Source of the DNA: Bremia lactucae
Lineage: Eukaryota > Oomycota > Peronosporomycetes > Peronosporales > Peronosporaceae
DNA: 64,000 nucleotides
NCBI RefSeq assembly: GCF_004359215.1
Contig: NC_090619.1
Span: forward strand, 5,301,736 to 5,365,735
Direction: 5' to 3'
Within the stretch, counting starts at the first letter, position 1. Each line of letters starts with the position of its first letter. Below are positions 53,789 to 63,922 of the stretch, piece after piece. The position numbers were made by a program, and so were the translations under genes. The notes below the pieces were generated by a model, which saw only the letters and a list, made by a program, of their open reading frames with translations, ran no database searches and was not told the DNA's origin.

Positions 53789-55974
53789 CAGTAGAACCCC
53801 TCTAAAGTAATACGCTCTAAAGTAATAATACGTCCTAAGTAATAAAATTTCGTGGTCCCGAGTTGGGACTTAAGGTTAAAGTAATATTTTGCCAAAGTAA
53901 TAAAGTAATATTTTTTAAAGTCCCACTATTAGTAGACACATACCCCAAAAGTAATATATTAAGTTGTATCTAAAAAATTTTTTTTTCAAATAACTATACT
54001 TCTTTTGCCGCTTTTGAGAGAAATCGATGGAGAGTGACTTGCTTCTTTCCAGTAATCTGTATCCTTTCAAAATCGTCCAAAACTTCATTCAGTTTCCTGT
54101 GAGTCGTGAAAGTATCACACTCCCTCTGCATGAAGTACAGTTTACACAACCTTATTGCATCAAGGACGTCCTTGGCTTTCACGGGGGCTGGCACTTCGCT
54201 ATCATCCGCATCAGGAATCCCTCCTTCCACTTCTACAGGCAAAGACAATCCATGTTCTTCCATTGTTACTGCCACAATGTCTTCTACGTCAGGACTATAG
54301 GCGACCTCTCTCTCCAAGGGGTTGTTGAGGATGGCGTTGATGTCCATTGGATTGCGGTACAGTTGATCATTCTGTAACATCAGGTCATCTGCAACATTTG
54401 CGGGGGGTTCGGTCGCCCTAGCAGGAACTTGGATGTTCAAGCTTGATGTCCGAATTTCGCAGTGATTAAAATAGTTACGAATAGTTTCCTTGGTCACCAT
54501 ATTCCAGGCCTCCACAGCCCACACCATCGCCTTCAAAACATCCACTTTTTTATGCGCTTCCACATTGTCAAGTGTTTCATCCAGCTCCAATGCTCTTAGC
54601 AAGTTGCGATTGAAAATTTTCCTGCAAAAGGCCTTCAAAGTTCGAATAATGCCTGCATCACACGGCTGAATTCGGGAAGTTGTGTTGGGCGGCAGGTAAA
54701 GGATTTTAACATTGGCCAACTCCGGCAAGCTGTCAATTGGAACATGAGCAGGACAATTGTCCATAATCAGCAGCACCTGTCTTCTCCTCATCCTCCGATT
54801 AAACCATTGTAGCCATTCCAAAAACAATACACTGTTCATCCAAGCCTTCGGGTTTGCCCTGTAGTGGCAGCCAAGGTTCTGACGATTGATATTTTTGAGA
54901 CAACGGGGATTCAAGTATTTCCCAATCACCCAAAGTGGGACACGATCTGAGCCATCTCCGTTGGCACAAACAACAAAAGTTAGCCGTTCCTTGTTCTGCT
55001 TGCGGCCCTCCAGTTGCTTCGTTGCAAGTGAACGATCAGCCTAAAGTGAGGAGGCAATAAATTTTAGTATTTGAAGTTGCTTCCAAAGTGATTTCAACTG
55101 GCCCCGACATACCTGAAGTCGGTAAAACAAACCCGTTTCATCCATATTGTAGATATACTTCCATTCATACTGATCCAAAACTTCTCGAATTGCGGGTAAG
55201 GATTGCTCGAGTATCTCCAGGTTAACCGAACCGCTCTCCCCATGTCTCACTCGCTCTTTGATTCCATATCGAGCTTTGAACCTGTTCAACCAGCCATTGG
55301 AGAATTGAAACGTATTTGTGTCTTGATCGGGGTACAGTCTCTCCAAAAAAATCCTCCCCTTTTCTTTATAAAGTTCACCCGAGAGATCCATGACATCTTC
55401 GTAAGTTCGCACAAATTTGTAAAGTGCCTCTTCCATGAGAGGGTATTCTACAGTCTTCTGACGCTTCGCATCCATACTAATTTTTGCTCCGTCTCCTGCA
55501 CCAGCTTTTTCACCTTGGGAGATCCAGTGCTCCTGCTGCTTGAGAATCTTGGAAATCGCAGCTTGACTGACAGTCATGCCAAATTTCTCTACCACCCATT
55601 GTGCAATATCCTTCTGTGTTCCACTGGTATCACGCTTCCTTTTACTGATAGCTATGCGGATTTCATTAGTGATAGGAGCATGAGCAACCTTCAGGTGTGC
55701 TTTCGCCATTTTTTGTGTTAAGTTTGCAGTTCTTGCTTAGACGTTTAGATTTGCCGTTCCCGTTCTGTACTTCTTATAAATATTTTAGTTTAGTTAAAGT
55801 GTCAAAGTTGAAGCTTCACGTCGAGGGTTAGGGTTAGGTAATGCGTCAGCTGCACATTGAGCTTCCTAAACGAAAATTTTCTGGAGAGAAGAGGTTGGCA
55901 TCTAAAATAATAAAACGCATAAAGTAATATTACTCTTCGGTCCTAAGAGTATTACTTTAGAGGGGTTCTACTGT
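53789..55974 (-). mobile_element. Complete pogo/Tigger-type DNA transposon
   Basis: A 2186-bp element bounded by terminal inverted repeats that begin CAGTAGAACCCCTCTAAAGT and are identical over 25 bp. It is flanked on both sides by TA, the target duplication of the Tc1/mariner-pogo superfamily. Both ends also carry several spaced copies of AAAGTAATA, probable transposase binding sites. The single transposase gene inside is intact, so this looks like an autonomous and perhaps recently active copy. Confidence 0.93.
53994..55709 (-). CDS. Pogo/Tigger transposase (CENP-B N-terminal plus DDE), spliced
   Basis: Catalyses cut-and-paste movement of the element. Exon 1 (55709-55113) and exon 2 (55040-53994) are joined over a 72-bp intron (donor GTATGT, acceptor CTTTAG) in phase 0, giving 547 residues without a break. 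The N-terminal psq/CENP-B helix-turn-helix pair (about residues 15-145: GTQKDIAQWVVEKFGMTVSQ, FQFSNGWLNRFKARYGIKER) binds the ends. The DDE_1 domain follows with the first Asp in IYNMDETGLFYRL, the second in LLIMDNCPAHV and the third in PPNTTSRIQPCDAGIIRTLK. All three acidic catalytic positions are present. Confidence 0.93.
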
Positions 55975-56410
55975 ACATGAGGCTTCTGATTGGATAATTC
56001 AAATCAAGTTCGCAGCGACGGTAATTGATTTCTTGCATGAGGTGGAAATAACCAAATAGTAGGTGGAAATAACATTTCCTATTTTAGTTTACTCGTTACC
56101 AAGTTGATTTATTTAAATTTACTCACTAACAAGTTGTTATTTAAATTTACTCATCATCAAGTTGACCGATATATACCGAGTAATATCCAATACTGGCACT
56201 GAGAGACATTCCAACTTTGATGACAAGTAGCACTCGGAACCTTTTAACAACAAGCGACCATGAAAAGCATAATTTTTTTGCCATGTACGAATCCTTTGGC
56301 GAGTATAATATCAACAATAAAAAGTTTTAAATTACTCGAAGTCACAATGCAAATCGTGGCCCTTCGATTTGGTCGTAGTACTATTAAGGTTAACCAAAAT
56401 CCCTTCCTTG
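55975..56410. other. Gene-free spacer with a short tandem repeat
   Basis: Sequence between the Tigger element and the convergent end of the GPCR-kinase gene. It includes the three-copy repeat listed next and nothing else recognised. Confidence 0.6.
56089..56165. repeat. Three imperfect tandem copies of a 27-31-bp unit
   Basis: The unit is ATTTACTC, a variable 6-8 bp, then AAGTTG and TTATTTAA. Copies start near 56089, 56116 and 56145, and the third is truncated. AT-rich minisatellite, no function evident. Confidence 0.75.
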
Positions 56411-59400
56411 CTATGCGTCAACGTCGTCCAAGACGTCGACTTTGCTTAATTCCTGACTAATTTGATCCAGAGCTTCAGGAGGTGGACCGCCGAGCAAAAT
56501 TTGAGTGCATCGTGCTTGAAAACGACGACAGTACGCTGCCGGAGCCACGGCTGAGATTCCTCGTGCAGACTTGCCCAGCAACACTTTACCTGCTTTTTCA
56601 AACTGTTTCTCCCAGTCCCATTGCTGAAGAATATCAATAATTCCTACATAATAGACTTCATGCTCCCCCAGAGGGGCAAGATTCATTCCACTCTCGCCAA
56701 TATCTCGACTTGGAAACTCCTTCCCATCAACTTCACCAGGTCGCAAGTGGCACTTGTGAATCCCAATCAGCAACGAGTAGTCCATAATACCCAGATCGCG
56801 TAGAAACTCACAGTCCAACACAATTTGTGCATGCAATTGCTCGGCAACGTGTCGACGCAAATCAAACGACCGACAGAGGTCCAAGTCTTTCAACACAACA
56901 TCGGGGCGGTGGATATGAAACGCATTCGTCAAGTCACGAGGAGTGTCGGCAAGAGCACGAAACTCGTCACTTTCGTCATGAATCCCAAAGAGATACGTGG
57001 CATCACACTCGGCGCAAGTGACGCGATCGCCTCGTTGAGGCCGTCGAGCTCGACGATCGACCCACGATCCTTTCACATCGTACTTTTCTGTAATCGTTGC
57101 TGTATGATGCTCGTGATGCAAGACATTGGACATGACGGCAAAATAAAAGTTGCGTCCGTATAGACGAACGCGATGGCATCCAAAGAAACGAATCAAACGC
57201 GAATGGCGATTTGCAGTCACGTAGCGTGCGTACGCGGGGGCCATTTCTACTAAGGCACGACATTCCTTGTCTTTCAAGCTCTTTACAAGCAACGAATTGT
57301 CGCCCGAATAAAACATAAAGGCGCCACTCGAGCCCGCACTAACGCGTTCTTTGGCCGTTGTTCGAAAACTCGCCAAATACTTTTCATCCGACAACCCAAA
57401 TGCAAGACGTATGGCTCGAAACGCACGAGGAGCATAGTCGACAAAGACTTTGGGTTTCGGATCGTCGGGTAAGAATTCCCGTGTGACGGCACTCGTCGAG
57501 GCAAGCGGTGGATCCGTGCTTCCACTTCGACTACGAAAGACGCCTCGTCCTTGAATTATCGCCGACGTGGCAGTACGACGCAAGCCTGCAAACACAGCGG
57601 ATCGCGTCGGTCGTGACTCCGGTTCGTCAATCGACGAATGCGTGCTTTGGAGTTCAATCTCTTGTTCAAAGAGCTCAAATGGAACTTGCGAGACGGGATA
57701 CAGCGAGTTGCGTTGATACGACAAGGCACTGCTTGTGAATGGGCGAGTTCGCGTACGTCGTGGGGTTGCACTTCCGTGACTTCGACTTGGCTCAAAAGCC
57801 AGACGAGAACGCCTCTTGGTCGCTGAATCCAGTGTCGACATCGTAGTAAACGACGTTGGACGGGGAAGAGAGACACTTTGTCGAGAATGTAGTGGCTCTA
57901 CACCTTGTTGTGGTTTACAATACAGTCGCGGGGACGACACAATCGTCACGTTCTGAACGTGCGAGATAAAGGAACTATTCACCAACGTCGAATCACGCTC
58001 CGCTCCTACTAACAAGGTCGTGTTCACGCTACCTCGTTCTTGATCGCTCGCTCCTTCGACTCCCTCAGGCTCTACCGCTTGCGCTTCTTTGGCTCGTTCG
58101 GCTGCGCGTAAAATCGCCTTGGTGATACCACAAACGGTGTAATAAATAATCTCACGTTGCAACGTTTCATTCGATTGTGATGTTTCATACAAACCCACCG
58201 TAGACGCACCATACGAAGACGAAGACGATCGACTCGATCGCGCATTTCGAAGCGGATCCACAATGGGTAAAAGAATTGGCAACGACGGACAGTCCTGTGG
58301 ATTGAAAGCGCTTCGAGTCGATACGTTCGTGTGAGTGTCCATATCTAAACGAGTCGACGAAAGCGACAAGAGAAGCGATTCCTGCAACGTACGTAGACCT
58401 GCTTCCATATCCTGTTCCGTGACGGATTCCAACGTTGCTGGATCCATAGAGGGTGCTGGAACGTGGCCACTTGAACATTCGGACGACGATGCCGAGTGCG
58501 ACGACGACGATGGAGCAATTGAAGGCGTTTCGTCATTCTCTTTACACTCGTGAAAGCCACAAAAGAGATACTCGAGAACACAGCAGGGTTTGTTCACACA
58601 AAGCCATACGGCCGCCGTGACAAATCCTTTGCCTGTTGAAACATAGCGAAACCACGCTTCCAAGACATGTTGTCCATTGCGTCTTGACTCGCCTTCGATC
58701 TGAAGATACGCCAAAGCGCGTCGATTCGATCGATAGAGACAAAAGACGACCAATAGAACGAGCCACATGACATTCAATGCATGGACGTAGATGGTCATGC
58801 GCTTCATGAGTCGACGTCGAGCTTTGAGCGCAATAATCGTGCCACTAGTGGACCGCCACCATCCTAGAATCAGACTCAATTGCGCTGCAACGACGACAAA
58901 CACGACAATCGCAGCGACAACGCCCCAAAACGCCACGTTCAGTGCTTGCCACTGACGAATGCGTTGAGTTTGAGACGCACTGGACTCGTGGGCGTCCGAT
59001 GGAAGCAAAGGGAGACTAAGTGTGACCATTCGACAGATTTCCGCATCCGTGAGTCGATATTTGCGTTGCAAGAGTGTTGAAAAGAGCACACATGGAGTAA
59101 CCACACTACTAATGACAAACGAGAGACCCCAGACGAGAACATGGTACAGCACGAGTTGCCGCTTGTAGCTTGCAAAAGGGTTCGACACGGACACGAAAAG
59201 GTGGAAAATTGCGGCGCCCGACCATCCCACGCCCGTGAGAAGCAAAAATAACTCGAGACTCACAGAAATACTGCACGGCACGATAGACATTGCGCGACAC
59301 GTGCCATCCGTGACACGACAGAACGTCAGCACTTGAAAAAGGGTCAGCACCGCAAGTGCACATTCACTCATGGCTACAAAAGCAAGCAATTCATTGGGTT

Positions 59401-60130
59401 GTCGTCGACAAGCTCGTCGTCGTATAAATGACACGAGAATTGTAAACGTCGACACAATACTGAGACTTGTGCCAAATAGCACAGGGGCCATGGCAACTGG
59501 CACGAGGCAACTAATGGCAAACCAGCCACTAAAAAGCAAGAAAACCACACTAAATAAAGACACTTTCTTCCATCGTCGTCGCCAATGACGCCATTTTGCA
59601 AATGTTCCCGGCAATTCCGTCTTGTCGGTCTGTGGGACTTGGTCCATGGGGATTGACGTTGTGGTAGCTGGCACATGCAAGTGACTTGACGATCGCGGGT
59701 CCACTGACGTGGATGCTGAGGTAGACGTACGACCTGTGGCCCCGAGGATCGCGGACAAGGCATGGGAGTGACGATGACGACGCCCAATGCCTTCGGCTGC
59801 GAGCAAGTCGCCGTCTTGAGCGCTCGTACAACTTGGTGTCAAGACAGCTTGATACTTTGGACTTGAAACGATGCTTGCAATGTCGGGGACGGGACTTGGA
59901 GGACCCAGCAGTGCTGACATCCCGCACGGTTGTACGAGACAAAGTACGGATTCACGCGCACTAGCGTTTGAGCTTACGATTACGAAACTAAAGTTGTCGT
60001 CACGAGCCAGATATCTGGATCTCGACCCTCTCCACGTTGCTTGATCAGATGGAGAAATACAATCGAAGGAAACCACTGCACCCGACTCGAGAGCCGCATG
60101 ACTTTTCGAGCCTTTCTGCCCTTTTTCCAA
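56411..60130 (-). CDS. GK: GPCR-phosphatidylinositol phosphate kinase fusion (GK type)
   Basis: A single protein joining a seven-helix receptor to a PIP kinase, a combination characteristic of oomycetes and some amoebae. It may couple an outside signal directly to PIP2 production. The frame gives 1239 residues. The first 70 look non-coding, so Met71 (59920) is the likelier start. Seven hydrophobic segments span about residues 185-535 (SVVFLLFSGWFAISCLVPVA near the start). A long Ser/Thr/Arg-rich linker follows to about 890. The kinase domain shows GSSGAFMFYSGDNSLLVKSL (nucleotide loop and Lys), LGIMDYSLLIGIHKC (catalytic Asp) and VGIIDILQQWDWEKQ (metal-binding Asp). The activation loop (PAAYCRRFQARC) near the end is short compared with animal type I kinases. 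No intron seen. Confidence 0.9.
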   Translation of the reverse strand: MEKGQKGSKSHAALESGAVVSFDCISPSDQATWRGSRSRYLARDDNFSFVIVSSNASARESVLCLVQPCGMSALLGPPSPVPDIASIVSSPKYQAVLTPSCTSAQDGDLLAAEGIGRRHRHSHALSAILGATGRTSTSASTSVDPRSSSHLHVPATTTSIPMDQVPQTDKTELPGTFAKWRHWRRRWKKVSLFSVVFLLFSGWFAISCLVPVAMAPVLFGTSLSIVSTFTILVSFIRRRACRRQPNELLAFVAMSECALAVLTLFQVLTFCRVTDGTCRAMSIVPCSISVSLELFLLLTGVGWSGAAIFHLFVSVSNPFASYKRQLVLYHVLVWGLSFVISSVVTPCVLFSTLLQRKYRLTDAEICRMVTLSLPLLPSDAHESSASQTQRIRQWQALNVAFWGVVAAIVVFVVVAAQLSLILGWWRSTSGTIIALKARRRLMKRMTIYVHALNVMWLVLLVVFCLYRSNRRALAYLQIEGESRRNGQHVLEAWFRYVSTGKGFVTAAVWLCVNKPCCVLEYLFCGFHECKENDETPSIAPSSSSHSASSSECSSGHVPAPSMDPATLESVTEQDMEAGLRTLQESLLLSLSSTRLDMDTHTNVSTRSAFNPQDCPSLPILLPIVDPLRNARSSRSSSSSYGASTVGLYETSQSNETLQREIIYYTVCGITKAILRAAERAKEAQAVEPEGVEGASDQERGSVNTTLLVGAERDSTLVNSSFISHVQNVTIVSSPRLYCKPQQGVEPLHSRQSVSLPRPTSFTTMSTLDSATKRRSRLAFEPSRSHGSATPRRTRTRPFTSSALSYQRNSLYPVSQVPFELFEQEIELQSTHSSIDEPESRPTRSAVFAGLRRTATSAIIQGRGVFRSRSGSTDPPLASTSAVTREFLPDDPKPKVFVDYAPRAFRAIRLAFGLSDEKYLASFRTTAKERVSAGSSGAFMFYSGDNSLLVKSLKDKECRALVEMAPAYARYVTANRHSRLIRFFGCHRVRLYGRNFYFAVMSNVLHHEHHTATITEKYDVKGSWVDRRARRPQRGDRVTCAECDATYLFGIHDESDEFRALADTPRDLTNAFHIHRPDVVLKDLDLCRSFDLRRHVAEQLHAQIVLDCEFLRDLGIMDYSLLIGIHKCHLRPGEVDGKEFPSRDIGESGMNLAPLGEHEVYYVGIIDILQQWDWEKQFEKAGKVLLGKSARGISAVAPAAYCRRFQARCTQILLGGPPPEALDQISQELSKVDVLDDVDA

Positions 60131-60744
60131 CGGCTTTCTCTACAGAGTGCAGGTGAAGTGTGCCGACATATTGCTGGTTACAGGTTTTCTGATGCGGTGG
60201 TTTGCTGAAAAGATGCATTGATGGAGTTTTTGACCAATTAGGAGACCTAGTGTTTTTGGAGAGCGTTACCAGTGCTTGGTGATCGTCACTAACGCAAAAA
60301 AAAAAACGCAGTAATTTTTTCGTTAGTGAACGCAAACCAAATTTCGATATGATTTTGCATGCACAATAATTTATACCTCCGTTAAATTGAAACATAAAAA
60401 ACGTTACTTTAGTACTCGATTGCTTCGGTTATTTCTCCGGTGAGCGGATGTTACTATCGAGGTTACACTGTTAAATCTCACGTAGATAGATAGCTTCATG
60501 GCTATCTGGGTAGGGAAGGTTGACCCATTATTATCATGTGCTAGAAGTCTGCAATCTTGAAAGCCAGGAATGTCTCGGCGGTAATTCGCGGTTCTAGAGG
60601 TAACGGGTCTCCGCTGAACTCTAGTGTAAATACTTCAATACAGGCATGTAATCTAGCCCATGAAGCACTGTTGCCGCGCCTCTAAGCGAAGTCATACAAT
60701 TGACGTAGGCCCGTTGTCCAGAAGCGTTCAGTTAAATCTCTCGT

Positions 60745-60985
60745 CGTTATGCATGTCGACATCACGACACATGTTCTTGCATCATGTTACACTGTATTTG
60801 TTGGCTGCTGATGAAACTTTATTGCTTGTCTATTATGCAAACGAATCAACGGGCGCTGTTAGCTGCTTGTTTAAAAAACAAGAAAGTTAGTTTTTTCGTC
60901 AATATGGCACTAATGTGAAAGGATCAGTGGCTACTTAAAAATCTAACGTCGTATGGCGTCGCGGAAGCTGAATGGCTCATCATCA
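60745..60985. repeat. Direct duplication, copy 1
   Basis: Shares with 61235-61482, in the same orientation, CATGTTCTTGCATCAT, GAAACTTTA(T/C)TGCTTGTCTA, GTGAAAGGATCAGTG and ATGGCGTCGCGGAAGCTGAA. The homologous stretches are separated by small indels. Confidence 0.85.
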
Positions 60986-61234
60986 TCGTTGCTGGTTAGG
61001 GGGCTACCAATACCATGTCTAACATATACGGCCACGTCTGGTAGTTTCCTACGGTGACGCGCGTACTTCTGGCCAAAATTCCGAGTACGGACGGGCATAT
61101 GTCGTCTGTCTGTCTATGACCGCTACATTTTCCCTCTACATCGTTGAAGGCGATTAAAAATTTGGACGTTTATGTATGATAATGGATCATATGGTTTGAC
61201 TGTTGTTTCTCTATCCTGGATCTCGGCTTGTCGT

Positions 61235-61482
61235 TTCATCGACATAAAGTTCACGTCTTAATGCATATCACATGTTCTTGCATCATACTTTTAGTTAACT
61301 ACTGACGAAACTTTACTGCTTGTCTATTATGCGAGGGCGCTGTTTGCTGCTTGTTTTTATAAACAAAAAAAGTTAACTTTCCTTCGTCAATGTGTAACCT
61401 GTGTGAAAGGATCAGTGACAGATTAAAAAAAATTAATGTCATATGGCGTCGCGGAAGCTGAAGGGACTCATCATCATCCTAC
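61235..61482. repeat. Direct duplication, copy 2
   Basis: Partner of 60745-60985, about 490 bp downstream and about 80% similar by eye. Neither copy has a conserved open frame, so it looks like a duplicated non-coding or short mobile sequence. The end ATGGCGTCGCGGAAGCTGAA is the best conserved part. Confidence 0.85.
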
Positions 61483-61893
61483 CAATACTACGCAATCAAT
61501 CCGACTAATTTGCCAATTAAAGCACTGCATAACCTCAATAAGAAATCGTAGAGATCGCAAATCAAAATGAAGCCCATTTCTACACATTACCTTGAATTAT
61601 GACCAATGTGGATGCACTTAGTATTAACAAATGATTTGCAAAATACTAGGTGACAGTCACTAGAGAAAAGCACTGAATCTTCATGATAAAGAGCCATCCT
61701 CGATCGCATGCCGATCATACTCTGGCTCCGAATTTCTCAGATGGGTCCCTTATCTTCTACGCTTTGTACGCGTTGACTTGACAGAATTTACTATAATTGT
61801 GCTATCCACGAAACGAACGGTTGCAAATTTCCTTTCGAGTTGTGAGTCTTAGTGGTTTCTCGTCATCCTCAAGAAACGCGTACGCACGTGAAC

Positions 61894-63048
61894 ATGAAAA
61901 ATCTGCGCTGGCTCATCGCTCTCTTGGGTATGACTTTGCTGACCATCATCGAGACCAAAAGCGTCGAAACTCCAAGTTCCAATACGAACATCCAAGCTTA
62001 TGGACGCTTGAGGCTGCTCACGTCGTCAACTTCGCATCCAGCGCAAACTCTCACCGAGGAGAGGTCAATAGGAATTCTTGGAAAAGTACGAGAAATGGCT
62101 GACCAATTGCTCGAGGATTTGACGCCGTATTTTTGGCGTTCAGTGAGTCTGGAGAAGGAAAATATACCTCAACCAGTAGCATCTGACCCCGCGGAGAAGA
62201 TCAAGGCCGCTATCGATCAAGAGGCCCTTGCACGAACGACTGATGCAGAAAGTATCAGCGATTCTGTCAGTAAGCTCCAAGCTGGCCAGCCATTGACTCA
62301 TTTTGAAACGAAGGCATTCATAGAGATGCTTCCCATTATTCAAAAAGAAAAGGATGCTGATAACTCATATGCAGTCGTGATTAATAGCCTTCAAGATTAT
62401 CATGATGCCAAGAAGCTATTTGAAGTGCTAGATGCTGCTGAGGATGAGGAACCAACAAAGAAGGCGGCGATTGCGCTCAGAAAGGAGCTGTTTAAAGTGT
62501 TGTTTCCGTCCGATCGAACGAAAGAAGCTATTATTAGCGAACTTTTTGACCTTTATGCGATAAAAGTGACGAGTGCTGGCATCTTCAATGACCCCGCGTT
62601 CAAAGCATTCATAAAGGTCGCCTTTGATGCTGACGTGGCTCTTTTCGACATAACGAAATTCCTCTACCAGAAATTTCTCAGTGCGTATGGAACACCATCC
62701 AAAGTCGACAAGGCTATTGAAGCGGCGGTCGATAAAGATAACACACTCAATGACGTAATTGCATTAATTCAAATTGAAAGTTGGGATGCCCAGAGGTTGA
62801 ATGTTGATAAAGTGGCATCCATGTTGAAGATGAATCAGCTTGATTCGTTCCCGGAATTAAGAAAGGTGAAAGCCTGGGCTACAATGGTGTACGAGGAAAG
62901 GGATGGCAACGTTGAAGAGATTATCCCTTCACTGCGGAAATACATGACTCGAGATCAGTTGGATGCACTTTTAAAGAAGTCGACGGATGATGATTTATAC
63001 CATGACGAACTCGTCGAAAGACTAAAGACGAAGTTGGAAAGCTCCTAA
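61894..63048 (+). CDS. Candidate secreted RXLR-EER-type effector with degenerate RXLR
   Basis: Intact 384-residue single-exon protein. ATG 61894 is chosen because it directly precedes a signal peptide (MKNLRWLIALLGMTLLTI, about residues 1-23); the frame upstream is not peptide-like. After about 14 residues come GRLRLL (37-42), where a canonical RXLR would stand, and EER at 55-57, the usual spacing. The rest is helical, with repeated Leu/Trp/Tyr spacing (VKAWATMVYEERDG, then PSLRKYMTRDQLDALL) resembling WY/LWY modules, although I cannot assign modules with certainty. No cysteine pattern or enzymatic motif is seen. If real, it would be delivered into host plant cells; the target is unknown. It lies alone beside repeats, as such genes often do. 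Confidence 0.78.
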   Translation: MKNLRWLIALLGMTLLTIIETKSVETPSSNTNIQAYGRLRLLTSSTSHPAQTLTEERSIGILGKVREMADQLLEDLTPYFWRSVSLEKENIPQPVASDPAEKIKAAIDQEALARTTDAESISDSVSKLQAGQPLTHFETKAFIEMLPIIQKEKDADNSYAVVINSLQDYHDAKKLFEVLDAAEDEEPTKKAAIALRKELFKVLFPSDRTKEAIISELFDLYAIKVTSAGIFNDPAFKAFIKVAFDADVALFDITKFLYQKFLSAYGTPSKVDKAIEAAVDKDNTLNDVIALIQIESWDAQRLNVDKVASMLKMNQLDSFPELRKVKAWATMVYEERDGNVEEIIPSLRKYMTRDQLDALLKKSTDDDLYHDELVERLKTKLESS

Positions 63049-63364
63049 ACGGCGCTTGAACCTTCTCATAAGCTGTTCAGCAACATTTTGCTAGCATTGG
63101 AACTCGTGGTGTTTTCAAGCCCTAATAGTTGATCTTATTGGATGGCAACGGATGCGATCAACAGGACAGGTTGCAGCAAGATAGTAGGTGACTGGCAGCT
63201 ATGCAGGAAATTCGTGCTGGAAAATCGGTTCTAGTCTTGAGAGAAGTATCGAAAAATGTCTTTGTTTGATCCATCGAATGCTTTTTAGGGCAAAACATTA
63301 CCGATTAGTACGGCAAGTGCTTATAGGGAGGGAACCATTAATCTCCCCTTCGTCGTTAATATAA
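63049..63364. other. Intergenic, nothing recognised
   Basis: 3' flank of the effector candidate. No repeat or frame of note. Confidence 0.6.
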
Positions 63365-63652
63365 TCACTGCAATCGGCATTCAATAGCGTTATTATAGCT
63401 TTTCACAATGTACATAACTCCATACACACAAGAAACAAAGCGTCGCCATCGGGAATGAATCGGCAAATTGGTCTCTTTAGTCGTGGCAACCACCTGACGT
63501 AAGATTTCTTGCACACTAGCATTCCTTCCAAGGCCAGGGACCGCTATTAATGAGTCTAGTTCTGGTTGTTTCATCTTTTTATCCACTGCATTTATCAAGA
63601 CCTCAGGGCGTTTCGACTTCACAAGTCTCGCCAGCGCCGCGTCTGAGCACAT
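63365..63652 (-). CDS. Short unknown frame
   Basis: A 95-codon frame starting MCSDAALARLVKSKRPEVLI, then VPGLGRNASVQEILRQVV, helical and plausible, followed by a basic, less protein-like end. It could be an exon or remnant of a secreted protein, since the start loosely recalls the C-terminal half of elicitins (MC-A-LV), but the cysteines are missing. No signal peptide. Low confidence that it is a gene. Confidence 0.3.
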   Translation of the reverse strand: MCSDAALARLVKSKRPEVLINAVDKKMKQPELDSLIAVPGLGRNASVQEILRQVVATTKETNLPIHSRWRRFVSCVYGVMYIVKSYNNAIECRLQ

Positions 63653-63922
63653 TAGCGGGTGTATAATCAGCTCAGAACTGAAGCACTTGATAGGATTCGC
63701 AATTTCTTGTCACAAAATACATGACATAGACCAGCGCCCAACTTAAGGTTAGAGATGCCGGTGCAAAATAGACTCGTGCTGACGAGCTTATTGCATAAGA
63801 GAAATGATTAATGATCAGGTAGATACAAACGAGCCATTAAAGCTGGTATTTCAGCTTGGAAATTTACCAAAACCTGAGGGGGAAAAACGGTTTCCGCGCT
63901 TATTTTATTTTTTATCAGCCTA
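63653..63922. other. Intergenic, nothing recognised
   Basis: AT-rich sequence up to the LTR at the window edge. Confidence 0.6.

Larger units (their letters stand above)
60131..61893. other. Long intergenic region with a duplicated segment
   Basis: No gene was recognised between the GPCR-kinase and the effector candidate. It includes two diverged direct copies of a segment of about 240 bp, listed separately. The right part should contain the effector promoter, with the AT-rich stretch before 61790 the likely site. Confidence 0.6.

Noticed and set aside
63365..63652. Possible elicitin-like protein
   Set aside because: Only a loose resemblance at the start. The conserved cysteines and signal peptide are missing, so it was kept only as an unknown frame.
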